64,000 nt of DNA from Byssothecium circinans (GCA_010015675.1 ML977016.1:263673-327672), one strand, 5' to 3'. Positions 23,997 to 35,450 are shown, counted from the first letter of the stretch. The notes: generated by a model from the letters alone, not told the origin. Made by a program: numbers and translations.

Positions 23997-26524
23997 CGTG
24001 AGGAAGGGGATCGGACGTCAGTCTCGAACGAGCGCATAATCGAGATGTACAACCGCTCCTCGACGGGAAAGTAAAGAAAAGGTCGCAACATATCATGGGA
24101 ACAAAAACTTCGTCTTCTGTGCATAACTCACATCACGCATTACCCACATCCATCAAAGTATACCTTAATTCCACGAATTGTTCGAATTTTTTTGGTCGAC
24201 ATGGAATCACCCATTGTTTCCTACACCTCTTTCCTATCGGGACGGTTAGTCATGATGACGGCGGCGTTCTTAATCTACTTGTGCTCGAGTGGTTATATCA
24301 TTATAATCTCTTTTTCCTTTTTGTCTTGATTTCTTTTGTTAGACCGCCCCTCTTGGCGGATGCGGGCGTCTTATCCGGGTTTCTCTTTTTATATTATATT
24401 GTATTGAGCAGGCAGTCACCTTTGAGACGTGCTGGGATTGCATTGCGCGTGGCTGCGCTATCTCATAGTGTGTTTGAGTACCGAGTGCAGTTGGTATCGG
24501 ACGATGTTGGTGAGTATTAGAGGGAGGTGGTGTACTCGTCGTGGACTGAGGACTTGGTTGCTGCTCTACGGAGTAGTGTGGGTTGCATGTGTGCATATAG
24601 TAGTAGGGTTTATAGAAGATGAATCCGAGTCGGTCTGAACAAATATCCAGTTTCACCTTTTCCTATCGCCTGTGAATCCACAAGAATGTTTGACCGAAGG
24701 TACCATCTCATGCTCTCCATAGATGTACTTCGGTCTATAATGGTGTCTATAAGGCTGCATTCTCATGTCATGTTTCCTGATTCGTTTAATGCACGCTAAT
24801 ACTGCATAATGGCGTCTTTACCGGCGCCGCTGGCGTCAAGAGAAATATATAAAGTCCAAAAAAGGCTCCCCATCGATCAATGCGACATGGCATCTGCATT
24901 TCCTCGCTTATCGCTAGTTTGACATGTTCATCTTGAGAAGAGCCGATGGTCGGGTAGGTGAAAGGAAAGTACGATATTGCATGTGGAGGAGGAGGAAGGT
25001 GCAAAGGCGAGAGGGGGAAAGGCAAGTCAGGCACGTTCTTGACACCTGTACACTTGCATGCATGTATGTATGTATGTACACAATGATAGTATGATGATGC
25101 AGTTCTTACTAATCTATCTGCGGTGCTGCAGTGCATGATGGTGAATGGGCTGGCGGCGGCGTGGAGCTGCGAAAGGACCGAAGATTTGAACCGAGCTGCG
25201 AAGAGTCGAAGAGAGGTATGACCAGCGACGTCACACGAGGCAGCTGCATCGTCGACTGTAGATGGTGATCACGGTAGTCAAGATGGCATATACAAAGACA
25301 AAGCTAAGAGCAGTAGGAGAGCGGAAGCAGCCTGCCTACCTACTAACCTATTCATCTCCTCCTCATGACCAGCGACGTCACATCACCACCATCGAAAGCC
25401 GCAGCCGTTCGTGCCGCAGCATCCCGTTAAACCAGTCATCCTTCACCCCCTCTGGTACGCATCACGAGTTGAGCATGACACATAGCCCTAAACCATCTCG
25501 CGACCAATCAAATCCCCCACGTCCACCCGTGGATAAGGCTGGCGCTTTGACGCGTCCCTTTCCGCCTCCCATCACGGAACCCGAGAGTCTGGGTCTATCC
25601 TCTTCCCTACACTTTTCACTCGTCTCATCTCGGATGGGGGGGTGACATGGGAGAATTGGGATGTTGGCGAAATGAGGGAGTTGGGTTGTTGACTTATCGT
25701 GCGCTATCGACTGGTTGTCACCCGTCGCGAACACCACCAAGGGGTGACGAGAGACGGCCAACTAGAAAATCTACCGATATCGTGGGCACGTTGTCGACTT
25801 TCACGATGCGTTACGCCAATGGGCTGGCCCTAGTTCTCGGATAAGCTGCCCTCCAACGGTGGAACTTTTATAGCGGCTTCCCCGGGACTTCATGACTACT
25901 GCATCATCGCCCTTTTACTCACTTTTCGCGGTGCGAAACCGCGCGCACTGTTACTTCAAACGCACAATACTGTCTACCATCATGGGGAGTTTTTGAAAGC
26001 ACTTGTATCATTATCTTTTGTTGTAATATATAAGGTTTCCTTTGGATTGCTAATTCTCAACATTTTCTTGGGCGTCTGGACTTTTTGGATCTGAGTTCCA
26101 CGTTTGGGTCTGGTTTGGAGTTGACAGGACGTGTCCGTTCCAAACGTTGAGCTCAACAATCGTCCCACCTCATATTTATTTCTTGTACCTGTCACTCTTT
26201 TCCTTTTTTGTATTCTACCTACCTGGCTTCTTTTCTGTTTTTCTGTCTTCTGTCCTGAACTTCGGCCACGTTTCCTACCTCGACGGCGATATCTCGGCCA
26301 GCTGTCACCTGTTTCACTTCCTTCGACGCTGGATAGTGACTGCAGCGCATTGTTTTCTCCGCCCTATTCCGCGTTTCGATCCAGCCAAGCTGCGTTACAC
26401 ATCATCTTCGTCCCAGGCTAGTCGCCTTCATTGTTCAATACCACGTTTGATACCACTCGAGCCAAACATCACGCTTTGCCATACCTCGAGACACTATATA
26501 AGGGGCACTTCCTCGACGTTCAAG
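23997..26524. other. Intergenic between channel and kinase genes
   Basis: This is about 2.5 kb without a supported gene. The first 500 bases are T-rich and probably a 3' UTR. A short (ATGT)n array sits at 25061-25079. The last 380 bases before the kinase ATG stay open in the kinase frame from a TTG at 26147 but look like a pyrimidine-rich leader. Confidence 0.4.
25061..25080. repeat. (ATGT)n microsatellite
   Basis: A short run of about four and a half ATGT units, preceded by GCATG repeats. It has no coding context. Confidence 0.8.
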
Positions 26525-28090
26525 ATGGCGAAACTAGCCAATTTTGTTTTCCCGCCTCGGCGATCTTCGACTCCTCCTGCAGCGGATACAGAAGTTGATA
26601 TCGAAACACAACCTCAACTGCCAAGGGAAAGACCGCAGATATCACTGCAAACGCGAACGCATTCGAGGGAAAGAGAAGGACCAGCGTATAGACTCTCGGT
26701 TCCTGAGGTCACTACTTCTTTGGCGAAGACGCTTAATCCTGCGTGTTCCACGCCACCGGATTCACCGAGAACACACGCTTATAAACTGGGCTCCTCTACC
26801 AACAACAACTTCCACGGAAACTCCGGCATAGATCCACACACTCCGCCGTTAACCCCGACGAGGTCGAAACACACCCCGTCGAACTCGAAGGGTAGTATCA
26901 CGAGCTTAGATGGTACGTTGCAAGTCCCACCATCAAGTAGCTTGCCCATGACTAACGCGGAGAAAGTGGGAAGCGATGAGTTGATCATATTTCCGTACCA
27001 AGCCACAGACTACAAGATCACTACAACAGACGCCAAGGGTACAAAGAAGGTACTAGGAAGCGGACTATGGAGCGACGTCTACCACGCCACCCCTACCCTT
27101 CCCCTTCCCCTTCCCACACCATCCAACGCCTCCCCACCCATAACCCCCCACTCGCGCTCCTCAAGCCTCACATCAGCATCCCTCCCCAGCCTCCCCCCCG
27201 CCTACGCCATCAAAACGCCCTCCAGCGCCGCCGCGGCAAAAGTCCTCCGCGAAGAAGCCCGCATCCTATCCTACCTCACGCGTTTCCCCGGCTCGGAAAA
27301 CTACATCGTTCCCTTCTACGGCCACGACCCACGTTCCGGCGCCCTCGTACTCAAACTCATGGACAGCACGCTCGAAGACTGGATCACTCATACTCTCAAC
27401 ACCCTCCCCGAGCCTGCACGAGCAGCGAAACTAAACCGAGTCTTCCCCGGGATCGCTCGGCAGTTACTCGACGCCCTAGTCTGGATGAAAGAAAAAGGCG
27501 TCGTGCACGCCGACATCAAACCCGCGAACATTCTCGTCTCTACCAGGACGTCGACATCGGATAAAATCCCCCAACTCCAAGTCCTCCTCACAGACTTTTC
27601 CTCCGCCATCCTCTCTCCCCCCTCCCCCACCCGCACCACAACAGGCCCCTCTTCCACAACCCCCTCAACGACCCTCGGCGGCGGTACCTGGGACTTCCTC
27701 GCACCGCACTTCCTCCACGCCGCCACCCGCAACGCCGTCCCCACGCCCACAACCGACCTCTGGGCCGCGGCCATCACGCTGCTCGTCCTCGCCATCGGCG
27801 AGAGTCCCTACGCCTGTCTCGGAGGGAATGTTTTCCGGCGCAGGGAGTGTGTTGGGAAGGGGGATCCGGTCGGGTTTGTGGGGTATGGGGAGCGTGCGGT
27901 ACGGAATGTGGCGAGGCTGAAGGGGCTTGGGGGCGGGGGGATGGTGGGGATTTTTCGGAGGGTGTTGGGGGAGGAAAAGGTGGTGGTGGGTGGGGAGAGG
28001 ATGAGGGTGGGGGTGGAGGAGTGGAGAGAGCGGGTGGGGAGGGAGTTTGAGGGGAGTGGGGTGGGTGGTGAGGGAGGGGCGAGGATCTAA
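26525..28090 (+). CDS. Fungal protein kinase-like protein with altered catalytic motifs
   Basis: Intronless, 521 residues. Residues 1-150 are Ser/Thr/Pro-rich and disordered. The kinase fold follows: glycine loop GSGLWSDVYHA (about 178), lysine in AIK (Lys 230), helix C REEARIL, hinge LVLKLMDSTLEDWI, catalytic loop HADIKPANI (Asp 330, Lys 332) and metal site DFS (Asp 357). The usual HRD is HAD, DFG is DFS and APE is APH. The Lys, catalytic Asp and metal Asp remain, so activity is possible. The ATG at 26525 starts MAKLANFVFPPRRSS; the frame stays open upstream to 26147 but has no ATG there. A TATATAAG at 26495-26502 is oddly close to this ATG. The last 85 codons use G-ending codons almost only, unlike the C-ending middle. 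Confidence 0.75.
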   Translation: MAKLANFVFPPRRSSTPPAADTEVDIETQPQLPRERPQISLQTRTHSREREGPAYRLSVPEVTTSLAKTLNPACSTPPDSPRTHAYKLGSSTNNNFHGNSGIDPHTPPLTPTRSKHTPSNSKGSITSLDGTLQVPPSSSLPMTNAEKVGSDELIIFPYQATDYKITTTDAKGTKKVLGSGLWSDVYHATPTLPLPLPTPSNASPPITPHSRSSSLTSASLPSLPPAYAIKTPSSAAAAKVLREEARILSYLTRFPGSENYIVPFYGHDPRSGALVLKLMDSTLEDWITHTLNTLPEPARAAKLNRVFPGIARQLLDALVWMKEKGVVHADIKPANILVSTRTSTSDKIPQLQVLLTDFSSAILSPPSPTRTTTGPSSTTPSTTLGGGTWDFLAPHFLHAATRNAVPTPTTDLWAAAITLLVLAIGESPYACLGGNVFRRRECVGKGDPVGFVGYGERAVRNVARLKGLGGGGMVGIFRRVLGEEKVVVGGERMRVGVEEWRERVGREFEGSGVGGEGGARI

Positions 28091-29048
28091 GGGGCCGGCT
28101 TGCGCGGCTGGTTTGCTTGCCGTTGCTTGCTGTTGCTTTTGTGGCTGTTGTATATTATTTTATGTTGTTAGGAGGGTTTGAGTTTGAGTGTTGGTGTGGG
28201 TGTGGGTATTGGTGTTGGTGTTTCGTCATCTTCCACTCCTTTCTTCTTCCATCGTTTCGTTGTTGTATTTTTTGTCCTCGAGTGCATTGGATCCGGACTT
28301 TCGCTGGCAAGATACCCCCATATACATATGGTTTAGATAGAGCCTTAGATGAGAATTAGTGCGATTCGGCTTCGCTTGGGATTCTTTTTTTTCCGGAACT
28401 AGATGAGAAATGAAAAGGTCGTGTACACGTACTGTACATGTATGTTGAATATATATTCTTTCGATTCGATGTAAAAGTTCTTTTTTTTTGACGTTCGGCT
28501 ACTTACGCCTTTGGGGCGGTTGGTTGGTTGGTATTGCTTTACGTCATACAGAGTTAGCGAGAGCCTTCATGTATATGAGTCTCCCGTAGGGCATAGTGGA
28601 CGTGCGGGGCACCTAGCGGTGGGGGCAGTTCATGTGGTAGCTGCTATGATGGGCGGTTTTGATGTATTTGGCATTGGGGGGTTTTGTGACGGGTTGGTTT
28701 TTTAGTGGACTGGGGTAAGGGAATTGAGTGGAGTTGTTCCACATTGGTACTTTCAGAGATTGGGAGCTTTTGAGGATATTTTCAAGGATGGTGATGAGAT
28801 GAAGACGAGAGATGAGACGATTGCTTGTGGCAAACATTTTGATATTTGTAGTTGGTAGGAAAGTAACCTTCCTTGCACTTTCTCTCCTTTATCTAATTGA
28901 AGAGACGCAACATCGCTGTGCTGCTAATAGGTAGGTCTTTTCCCATAACAGAGCATGTGTTGTTAATTACAACATCTGCGTTGTTCCTCGCTGCAGCCAT
29001 GCACGACCTCGAAACCGAACGAACCCACACATCGGTAAGCCGACCGCC
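28091..29048. other. Intergenic between convergent kinase and BTB genes
   Basis: The two flanking genes end here. The stretch is T- and G-rich with simple runs (GTGTTGGTGTG, TTGGTTGGTTGG). No gene is supported. Confidence 0.4.
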
Positions 29049-30397
29049 TCAATCATCCAACATCCCCGCCGTTGGCAAACACTTCCTCTTCGCACCCGCC
29101 TCCTTAAGCAACTTCTGCCTATGCTCATCTCGCCCACACCACGAAACATACCAGGTCTGCTGCCCATGCCGAACTCTACATTTCACATCCCACCTGCCGC
29201 CCACACTCTTCAACCCCTTCCAGTAGTCCGCATCCGTGGGGCCGCGCTGCGGCCGACTTGCATCCATACAATCCATACAAAAGCCGTCGAAGTTGTCCTC
29301 AGTGCGCTCGATGGCCCGGCGGATGAAGTAGCTCCAGTCGGTGTTGCAGTGCTCGCAGTCGCCGATGCGGCCGAGGGAGAAGTCGTCGAGGCGCTGCAGG
29401 ATGGCTGTGATGCTGTTCTTGGGGAACACTTTTTCGAGCGGGTAGGCGGCTATGCGGACGAGCTCGGCGAAGTAGCGACCTGCAACTGAGTCCCAGTCGT
29501 CGCAGTCGTCGCAGTCGGGACCGTTTTCGAGGAGGTCGCCAACTTTGTCCCAGAGGCCGCGGTGGAGGGTGGTTTTGAGGCCACCGCGGGCGTGATTCAT
29601 GGGGCCTGTGTTGGTGAGGTTAGTGTGAGGGAGCATGTTGTGAGTGAGAGTATTGTAGAGTGTGACGTACCAACGAAGTCGGGAGGGCTCAGATGCATGT
29701 GCGTCCACTTGAAGCCCTGGGGACGCTTCTCGGTGATGTGGCCGGCGAAGTTGTAGGCCAGCCATTTGGTCACTTGGGAGAAGGCGTGGGCGTGGTTGAA
29801 CATGTAGCAGGGTAGGGCCAACTGCCTCGCAAAGTCTTCATTCATGTTCTTCATGTCGACGTTCTTCTCGTACTAGTTTTCGAAGAAGCTACCAAGGAGT
29901 TTGGCGTCGAAGAGGTACTTGTCGCTAGCATTGATCATGTGCCATATTTGACTAATGTCCGTGTTGGATACGCCGTCGCGATTGAACAGGGCAGCCTCTG
30001 CATCCGGCACGACCTTACGTTTCTTGGCGACGTGACCCTCTGGACTGGGCTCTTCATCGGCTTCGTCTTCTGCGGCTGCTTCATCAGTGACCTTGCCTTT
30101 GTCCTTTGCGGCGTGGATGTAGATAAACCAAACGCGAATAGCACCTGGATCGTCATCCTTGAGCACCACTTCGTGACCGTAGGCGGTATTGAAACGAAGG
30201 CTGGCAGCAAAGTATTCGGAGAAGGTGGTGAGAACATCCTTCTCGACCTTGAACTTTGTGAGCGAGCGGTGACCCAAGTGCTCCTTGCCTTTGAAACCCA
30301 GCACGCAGAGCGTCAGGTCACTCTGGTCCGAGATGACCACGGTCTGCTCGTTGAAAGTTGGTGTAGGAGGACGCGGCGGGTCGGTAACGGTGGCCAT
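29049..30397 (-). pseudogene. BTB/POZ-domain protein gene with one in-frame TAG
   Basis: Two exons (30397-29671 and 29605-29049) with a 65-nt intron (donor GTACGT) encode 427 codons, but codon 175 is TAG at 29875-29873. Residues 20-130 resemble the fungal BTB fold (LTLCVLGFKGKEHLGHR, FKVEKDVLTTFSEYFAASL, IWHMINASDKYLFDAKLLG), with an acidic insert before RKVVPDAEAALFNRDG. The frame then continues without error: after the TAG comes YEKNVDMKNMNEDFARQLAL and then a Cys-rich tail (GPDCDDCDDWD, CEHCNTDW, CMDCMDAS). The neighbouring residues suggest the TAG replaces a tryptophan codon (TGG). BTB proteins are protein-interaction adaptors; this subgroup is expanded in plant-associated ascomycetes. 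It is either a fresh null allele, a readthrough gene or a sequencing error. Confidence 0.75.
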
Positions 30398-32237
30398 CTT
30401 GAGGTTGCTGGTGGACGTGGAAGGCGGGACCTGTAGGATGCTGGAAACTGAAGAGGCGGTCTTGCGAAGGAGGATGGGAAATTGAAGTGAATGAAAGAGG
30501 TGAAAGCACTTCGTAGGGAAGGAGCGGGACTAGCGCGCTCTCGCGGGTACTAATCGAAAAGACGGCAACGAGGGTATCAGTGACAATCTTCGGATACAAA
30601 CAATGTGGATTCAATTGCTTGTAAGAATGGGCACTCTCGGTTCCATTGGAAGGTTGCCAACCTTGGAACGGCATGGCGCACGTGATTGGCTTCCAGCATT
30701 ACCCACGTGACTCAAACGATCACCTTCAAATGTTCCCGTTTGAAGGCGTTTTGCTCCATTATAACGCTGCGGGATTGCATGTCGTTTTATCATCAAGCCT
30801 CCCCATCCACAGAACCTGGACTAGGTCTAGCCACCGCCATGGCTGTCGCTGTGTCGAAGAAACCACGGCCTGTTATCTGGCTTGGAGCTGCTTAAGTAGC
30901 TGAACTTCGAACCAAAGACTGTCCTATTGCTCAAGTCGAAGATGATAGCGGTGCAAAAGAAAAAGAGAGAATATGACGCATTGGAAAGATAAGAGTGAAA
31001 GGACGGGGGCGTGGGGAGGGAAAAGATGGGTTCTGCCGGCCCCTTCGAAAAACAATGTACGATTGCTTAGCTGTCATGAGCACTCGTAATTTGCCTCGAT
31101 TTGAAGTGGCAACGATGTGTGATGTGAAAACAAAGGTGAGGCAAGATAAGGGGGGGGGGGCTATTGATATGCAACAAGATGCTTAGCAGGTAGGTAAAGC
31201 AGGTGAAAGGAAAGTAATCATTGAATGAAAGAAAAATCGATCTTCAACTCCCTTTCCAACTCTTGTTAAGTGCTTGCATACGTGGAACTATGTATAGCAG
31301 TCTTCCCGTCGCTCTAAGGCAGCTGCCATCAGCAACTCGCAGGGCGTGTAGCGTCCTGCACGACATGAAAAACAGAAGCAGAACCGAGGACCAAAAAACG
31401 AGTGCAACTAATCATTCACATAGGACAGGAGAGATAGATTATCAAGGAAGCAAAAGGCGAATGGAAGACGTCATTCGGTTTTAACGCTCATAAGGCCACG
31501 CCTTACCTGAACCGGCTAGCCATGCTGGTGAGACTTTGTCAGCAGCAATTTCTTCGACTCATGCATGCATCGACTCAAGGTTTGACCCCGTCCTGCATCG
31601 AAATCTACCACCGGGACGCAAGCAGATTGGCCGAACCTCCCCGAGACCGAGTATCTCCACGCTTTCTCCGAGCGCCATTTTTGCAATTGCGGTCTCAGCC
31701 ACTCGGCGTCCACTGCACCGTACATGTGTCCAGCGTCTTACCATTTTGTAAGCAACAATATGGATAGGTGAACGATGGAGATAACAATATTCTCCATGGT
31801 ATGAAGAAGGGTAGTAAGATCTAGCCGCGTACACGTCATCTTTGCACGAAGAACCTCGGCTCACGTATGAAGGTAAGACTTTTCTGAATGTGGGACCGAT
31901 CGGTACCCCTGCCTTGGCCGATATCAAACCTCTTCCAGATTGTTAATCGCAAGCGTCATCCACGCTGTATTCTCCGTCTTCGAAATCTCAGAAATAAGGT
32001 GGGGAGGTTTGTTTTGCGGTGACATTCTTGGTAGTCCACTTGCGCAGAAAAAATAGAGTTGGGATCCATGTAAAAAGTAAACAGCAACTATAAAAGATCC
32101 CCAGTTGCCATTTCATTTTTTTTGCTCATCTTTAGTCAAAACACACTCTCAGTCTGCTTGCTTCTTCTTGTTGTTCCTCAAGATACTCCAAGCCAGTCTA
32201 CTTTCCATACGCGCTAAATTTCGATATCTTTGTCAAA
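30398..32237. other. Intergenic between BTB gene and alcohol dehydrogenase
   Basis: This is 1.8 kb without a convincing gene. A G10 run sits at 31151-31160. The right end carries the promoter of the alcohol dehydrogenase. A minus-strand open frame at 31927-31559 has no recognisable domain and looks like chance. Confidence 0.4.
32088..32096 (+). promoter_or_regulatory. TATA box of the alcohol dehydrogenase gene
   Basis: CTATAAAAG lies 142 bases before the ATG and is followed by a C/T-rich leader with many CTTCTT units. Strong TATA elements are typical of inducible fungal metabolic genes. Confidence 0.55.
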
Positions 32238-33342
32238 ATGCCCACCTTCACAGTTTTCAAAGGATCCAAGGATGGCAAGATCGTTGAATCGCAAACCACC
32301 AAACCTGACCTTAAGGGTGACCAAGTTTTGATCAAAGTCACCGCCTCTGGTCTCTGCGGAACTGACGAACACTACCTTCATGTCGACCAAGGTCTTGGCC
32401 ACGAAGGTGTTGGTGTCGTCGAAGCCACTGGTCCTGCCGTCAATTCCCTCAAGAAAGGAGACCGTGTTGGGTGGGGTTCGTAAATTCTGTGTTCAATATT
32501 GCATATGACAGATATACTGATTTGGGTCAAGGTTACATCCACTGGACGTGCGGCCAATGCGAGTGGTGCCTAACTGGCCGTGAGCAGTACTGCGACCAGG
32601 CTCAGCGCTACGGCGAAGCAAATTTGGACCAAGGAAGCTTTGCCTCGCACGCCGTTTGGAACGAGTCACATATTTTCCGCATCCCAGACAATCTTACGGA
32701 TGCCGAAGCCGCTCCGTTGATGTGCGGCGGTGCTACGATCTGGACGACCCTGAATTCGTACAACATCAAAGCTACGGACCGTGTTGGTGTTATGGGCGTA
32801 GGTGGTCTCGGTCACTTGGCTATTCAGTTCGCCGCTAAGATGGGATGCCATGTCACTGTTTTGTCCAGCTCCGACAGCAAGAAAGAGGAGGCTTTGAAGT
32901 TGGGCGCTTCTGAGTTCATTGTCACCAAGGGAAAGGATAAGCTCGAGGTCGAGAAGAAGCTCAACGTTCTCATCGTCACCACCTCCTTCAACCCTGGTAA
33001 GTCCTTCAACCCCGATTCTCCAAGACCAAAACTAACGCGCAAATAGATTGGAAGCAACTCATCCCTATACTTGCTCCCCAGGCCCACATCTTCCCTCTCA
33101 CTGTAGATGCGGGAGACTTTGCCATTCCTCAGATCCCGCTCATTACCAACGGCTACAACATTCTGGGCACCGCCGTTGCTTCTCGACCTGTTCACCGCAG
33201 CATGCTCCAATTTGCGTCAAGACATCAAATTAAGCCCGTGATCATGGAGTTTCCGATGACTCAAGAAGGAATCACTAAGGCTATGAACACGCTTCGTGAT
33301 GGTAAGATGAAGTACCGCGGTGTATTGATCCCGCAGCAGTAG
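32238..33342 (+). CDS. Zinc-dependent alcohol dehydrogenase (MDR superfamily)
   Basis: Cytosolic NAD(P)-dependent alcohol/aldehyde oxidoreductase, 332 residues. Three exons: 32238-32475, 32532-32996 and 33047-33342. Catalytic zinc ligands are the Cys in GLCGTDEH, the His-Glu in GLGHEGVG and the Cys in LMCGGAT. The structural zinc loop is GYIHWTCGQCEWCLTGREQYC in outline (cysteines in CGQC, WC and YC). The Rossmann motif is GVMGVGGLGHLA. The C-terminal domain ends MKYRGVLIPQQ. Intron 1 (56 nt) uses the unusual donor GTTCGT, chosen because only this join gives the conserved GWGY; a branch site CTGAT lies just before its acceptor. The TATA box and pyrimidine leader suggest regulated, strong expression. 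Natural substrate unknown. Confidence 0.88.
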
Positions 33343-33605
33343 GTGATTGGCAGTGATAAAGAGATGGAAGTTGCGTGAAGGCACAATCCCGATAATCAAT
33401 TGAATTATTAAGTTTCGTTCGTCCAGTCCACTTTCCTGTTTCCAGGCCCGATACTTCATATCTATCCATTTCATTGCTCTCCGAAGCTTTCATATCAGAT
33501 CATTGACAACCCTGTGCTATGCAACGTCCACAACAAAACCCTGGCTCAAGCGCTGCAACATAGTATAATACCCGACCTCTGTCATCTCTTACTAAACACG
33601 TTGCC

Positions 33606-34683
33606 TTATCGCCAGCGTCTGCTCTTCCCCTCCTCACCCGCCACCGGAAACACAGCCATGAGCGTCTTGAGAATCTCCCTAACCCTCTCCGGACTATGCT
33701 GCACCTCCTTGATCGCAGCAGGCATGCTAGTCACCATAACCGCATCACGACCCATCTCATCACGTCCCTCCTTCTCGTCGACCTCCATATCATCCATCGG
33801 AACTTTCAGCGCCTCAAGCAAGGTCCCAGGCTCCGGCACTTCAAAGTCCGCACCATCTCCATCCCCACCCCCAACCCGACCATCCCACGACTTAGTCGAA
33901 AGGCCCCTTCCCCGGAGCTCCCTACTCCTCTGGTCCTTCCTCCCAGGCACCAACACACCCACAAACCTCGCAACCTCCCTCTCATACTCCCAACACCCCA
34001 AACACCTCCTCGCAACATCCAACTCCCTCTCCCACACCAGACTCAACCTCTTCATCGCATCCTTCAACAACTTCTTCTGCGACGGCTTAAATTGCTCGAA
34101 GAAATCATACGCCGAGTTCTTCCACAGACGGACGAAATGCTCACGCTTGGCGAACACGATGGGAGCGTTATGATGCTCGAGGACAGCGGCGAGATACGCG
34201 ATGACGAAGCGGCGCGCGGGGAGCGGGAAATGCGTTCTAGTGTACGGGTTCGTGGCGAGGGGGGATTGCGGGAGCGAGAGCAGGGTGATGAAGATAGCGA
34301 TGTTCCAGCGGTTGGCGTCGTGGTAGCGCTGGAATTGCTGGGTTGAGGTGGGGGAGAGGCGGTAGAAGAAGATGGCGCGGGTTAGGGTGAGGGATTGCGT
34401 GGAGGGGCTTTTGAGGGCGCGGTTGTACTGGGCAGTGATTTCCGAGCGGTGGGTGAGGAGGTAGGGGAGTTGGATATCCTTGGGGATGCTGGGGGAGTGG
34501 ATTTAGGAGGGTGGTTGGATGTAGGGGATGAAAGACTTACTTGGGGAGGAATATGGCCTTGCGGGATTGGGTTACGATGTCGGCGAGGGTAAGGTTGGGG
34601 AGGACGTCGGCGGGGATGTTGGCGAGCTTTTGGTTCAGAAGGGTGAGGAGCTCGTGCTTCTTTTCGGTCGTGAGAGCGTCCAT
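33606..34683 (-). CDS. Uncharacterised, mainly helical fungal protein
   Basis: Two exons, 34683-34541 and 34488-33606, with a 52-nt intron (donor GTAAGT). The product is 341 residues and starts MDALTTEKKHELLTLLNQKL. I recognise no family. The first 240 residues are predicted helical with aromatic and basic patches (FKPSQKKLLKDAMKRLSLVW). An acidic, Gly/Asp-rich linker follows, then EVQHSPERVREILKTLMAVF and a basic end. No signal peptide or membrane segment is seen. Codon choice switches sharply: exon 1 and the first part of exon 2 end codons in C, whereas the part beyond about 34100 ends them in G. A start further upstream (34794) exists in frame but would add an unlikely Pro/Ser leader. Confidence 0.7.
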
Positions 34684-35021
34684 GTTCGGCGCTCTTACAG
34701 TTAAGGGAGTTAAGTGGGCTGGCGACATGGGTGCAGTTGAAATTCGGGGCGATGAATGTAGGGAAGGCAAGTGTTCGGTAATGTAAAGTACCATAGAGCG
34801 CGTCGCGTTTGCAAGCGTGGGAGCAGCCAGTCGCGTGGTAATGCGGTGAGTATTTGTTTGTCACGTTCTTTGCTTCCGCTGCTATGCAATCTGCCTTTTC
34901 AATGTCAGTAGCCGCACGCCCGCACCTTCGAATTGCATCATTCACGTTAGACCAATATCAATTTCAAGTTCGCTGGAGAGTTTCAAGATATCCTAAAGGA
35001 TCTATTTCAAAATCCTGATTT
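34684..35021. other. Intergenic, nothing recognised
   Basis: A short spacer holding the presumed promoter of the minus-strand gene on its left. No motif stands out. Confidence 0.4.
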
Positions 35022-35450
35022 TCAAACCTTGCGCTTCGTCTGTCTCATCGCGTCAAGCTTCTCTTTCTCTTCCCTCGCAAATTCTCTGATCGTTCCATCC
35101 ACACTCGTCCCATCCAAGAACTCGCGCTTCGCTGCCTCACCTTTAACCTCTTCATGTACTGTTAAAGGCAGCAGACATTTTGAACACTTGCTCGAGGTGC
35201 TGCTCCTTGCCGATGATACGTTCTTTAAGTGGTACGGCGGTTCTTCCTTCATACTCAGTGAGAGCAACGGCGGTTTATCTTTATCAAACCTCTATCGAAC
35301 TCTTCCGCCCACCTCCTCCTCAACGCCCTTTGACGGATGACTAACTCGCAAGCTACTATTGTTGAGGGGAATGCACTTACGGTGTATCTTGCTACCGGAT
35401 GGTGGAATACTTTCTGCTCGCCCTGGTTCCTACTGGATATGCTGCTGTGC
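35022..35450 (-). pseudogene. Broken coding relic, family unknown
   Basis: Protein-like text is spread over three frames of the minus strand. RQRALRRRWAEEFDR lies near 35300. KDKPPLLSLSMKEEPPYH follows in the next frame, then LKERIIGKEQHLEQVFKMSA in another, and finally VHEEVKGEAAKREFLDGTSV to a stop at 35022. Each piece is fluent and highly charged, and they join only if single-base indels are assumed. This is best explained by a once intact gene that decayed by frameshift. The protein family is not recognised. Confidence 0.55.

Noticed and set aside
26147..26524. Upstream extension of the kinase frame
   Set aside because: It starts only at TTG, contains no ATG and reads like a pyrimidine-rich leader; the first ATG is at 26525.
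31559..31927. 122-codon minus-strand open frame
   Set aside because: No domain-like text, no supporting promoter or intron pattern; left as intergenic.
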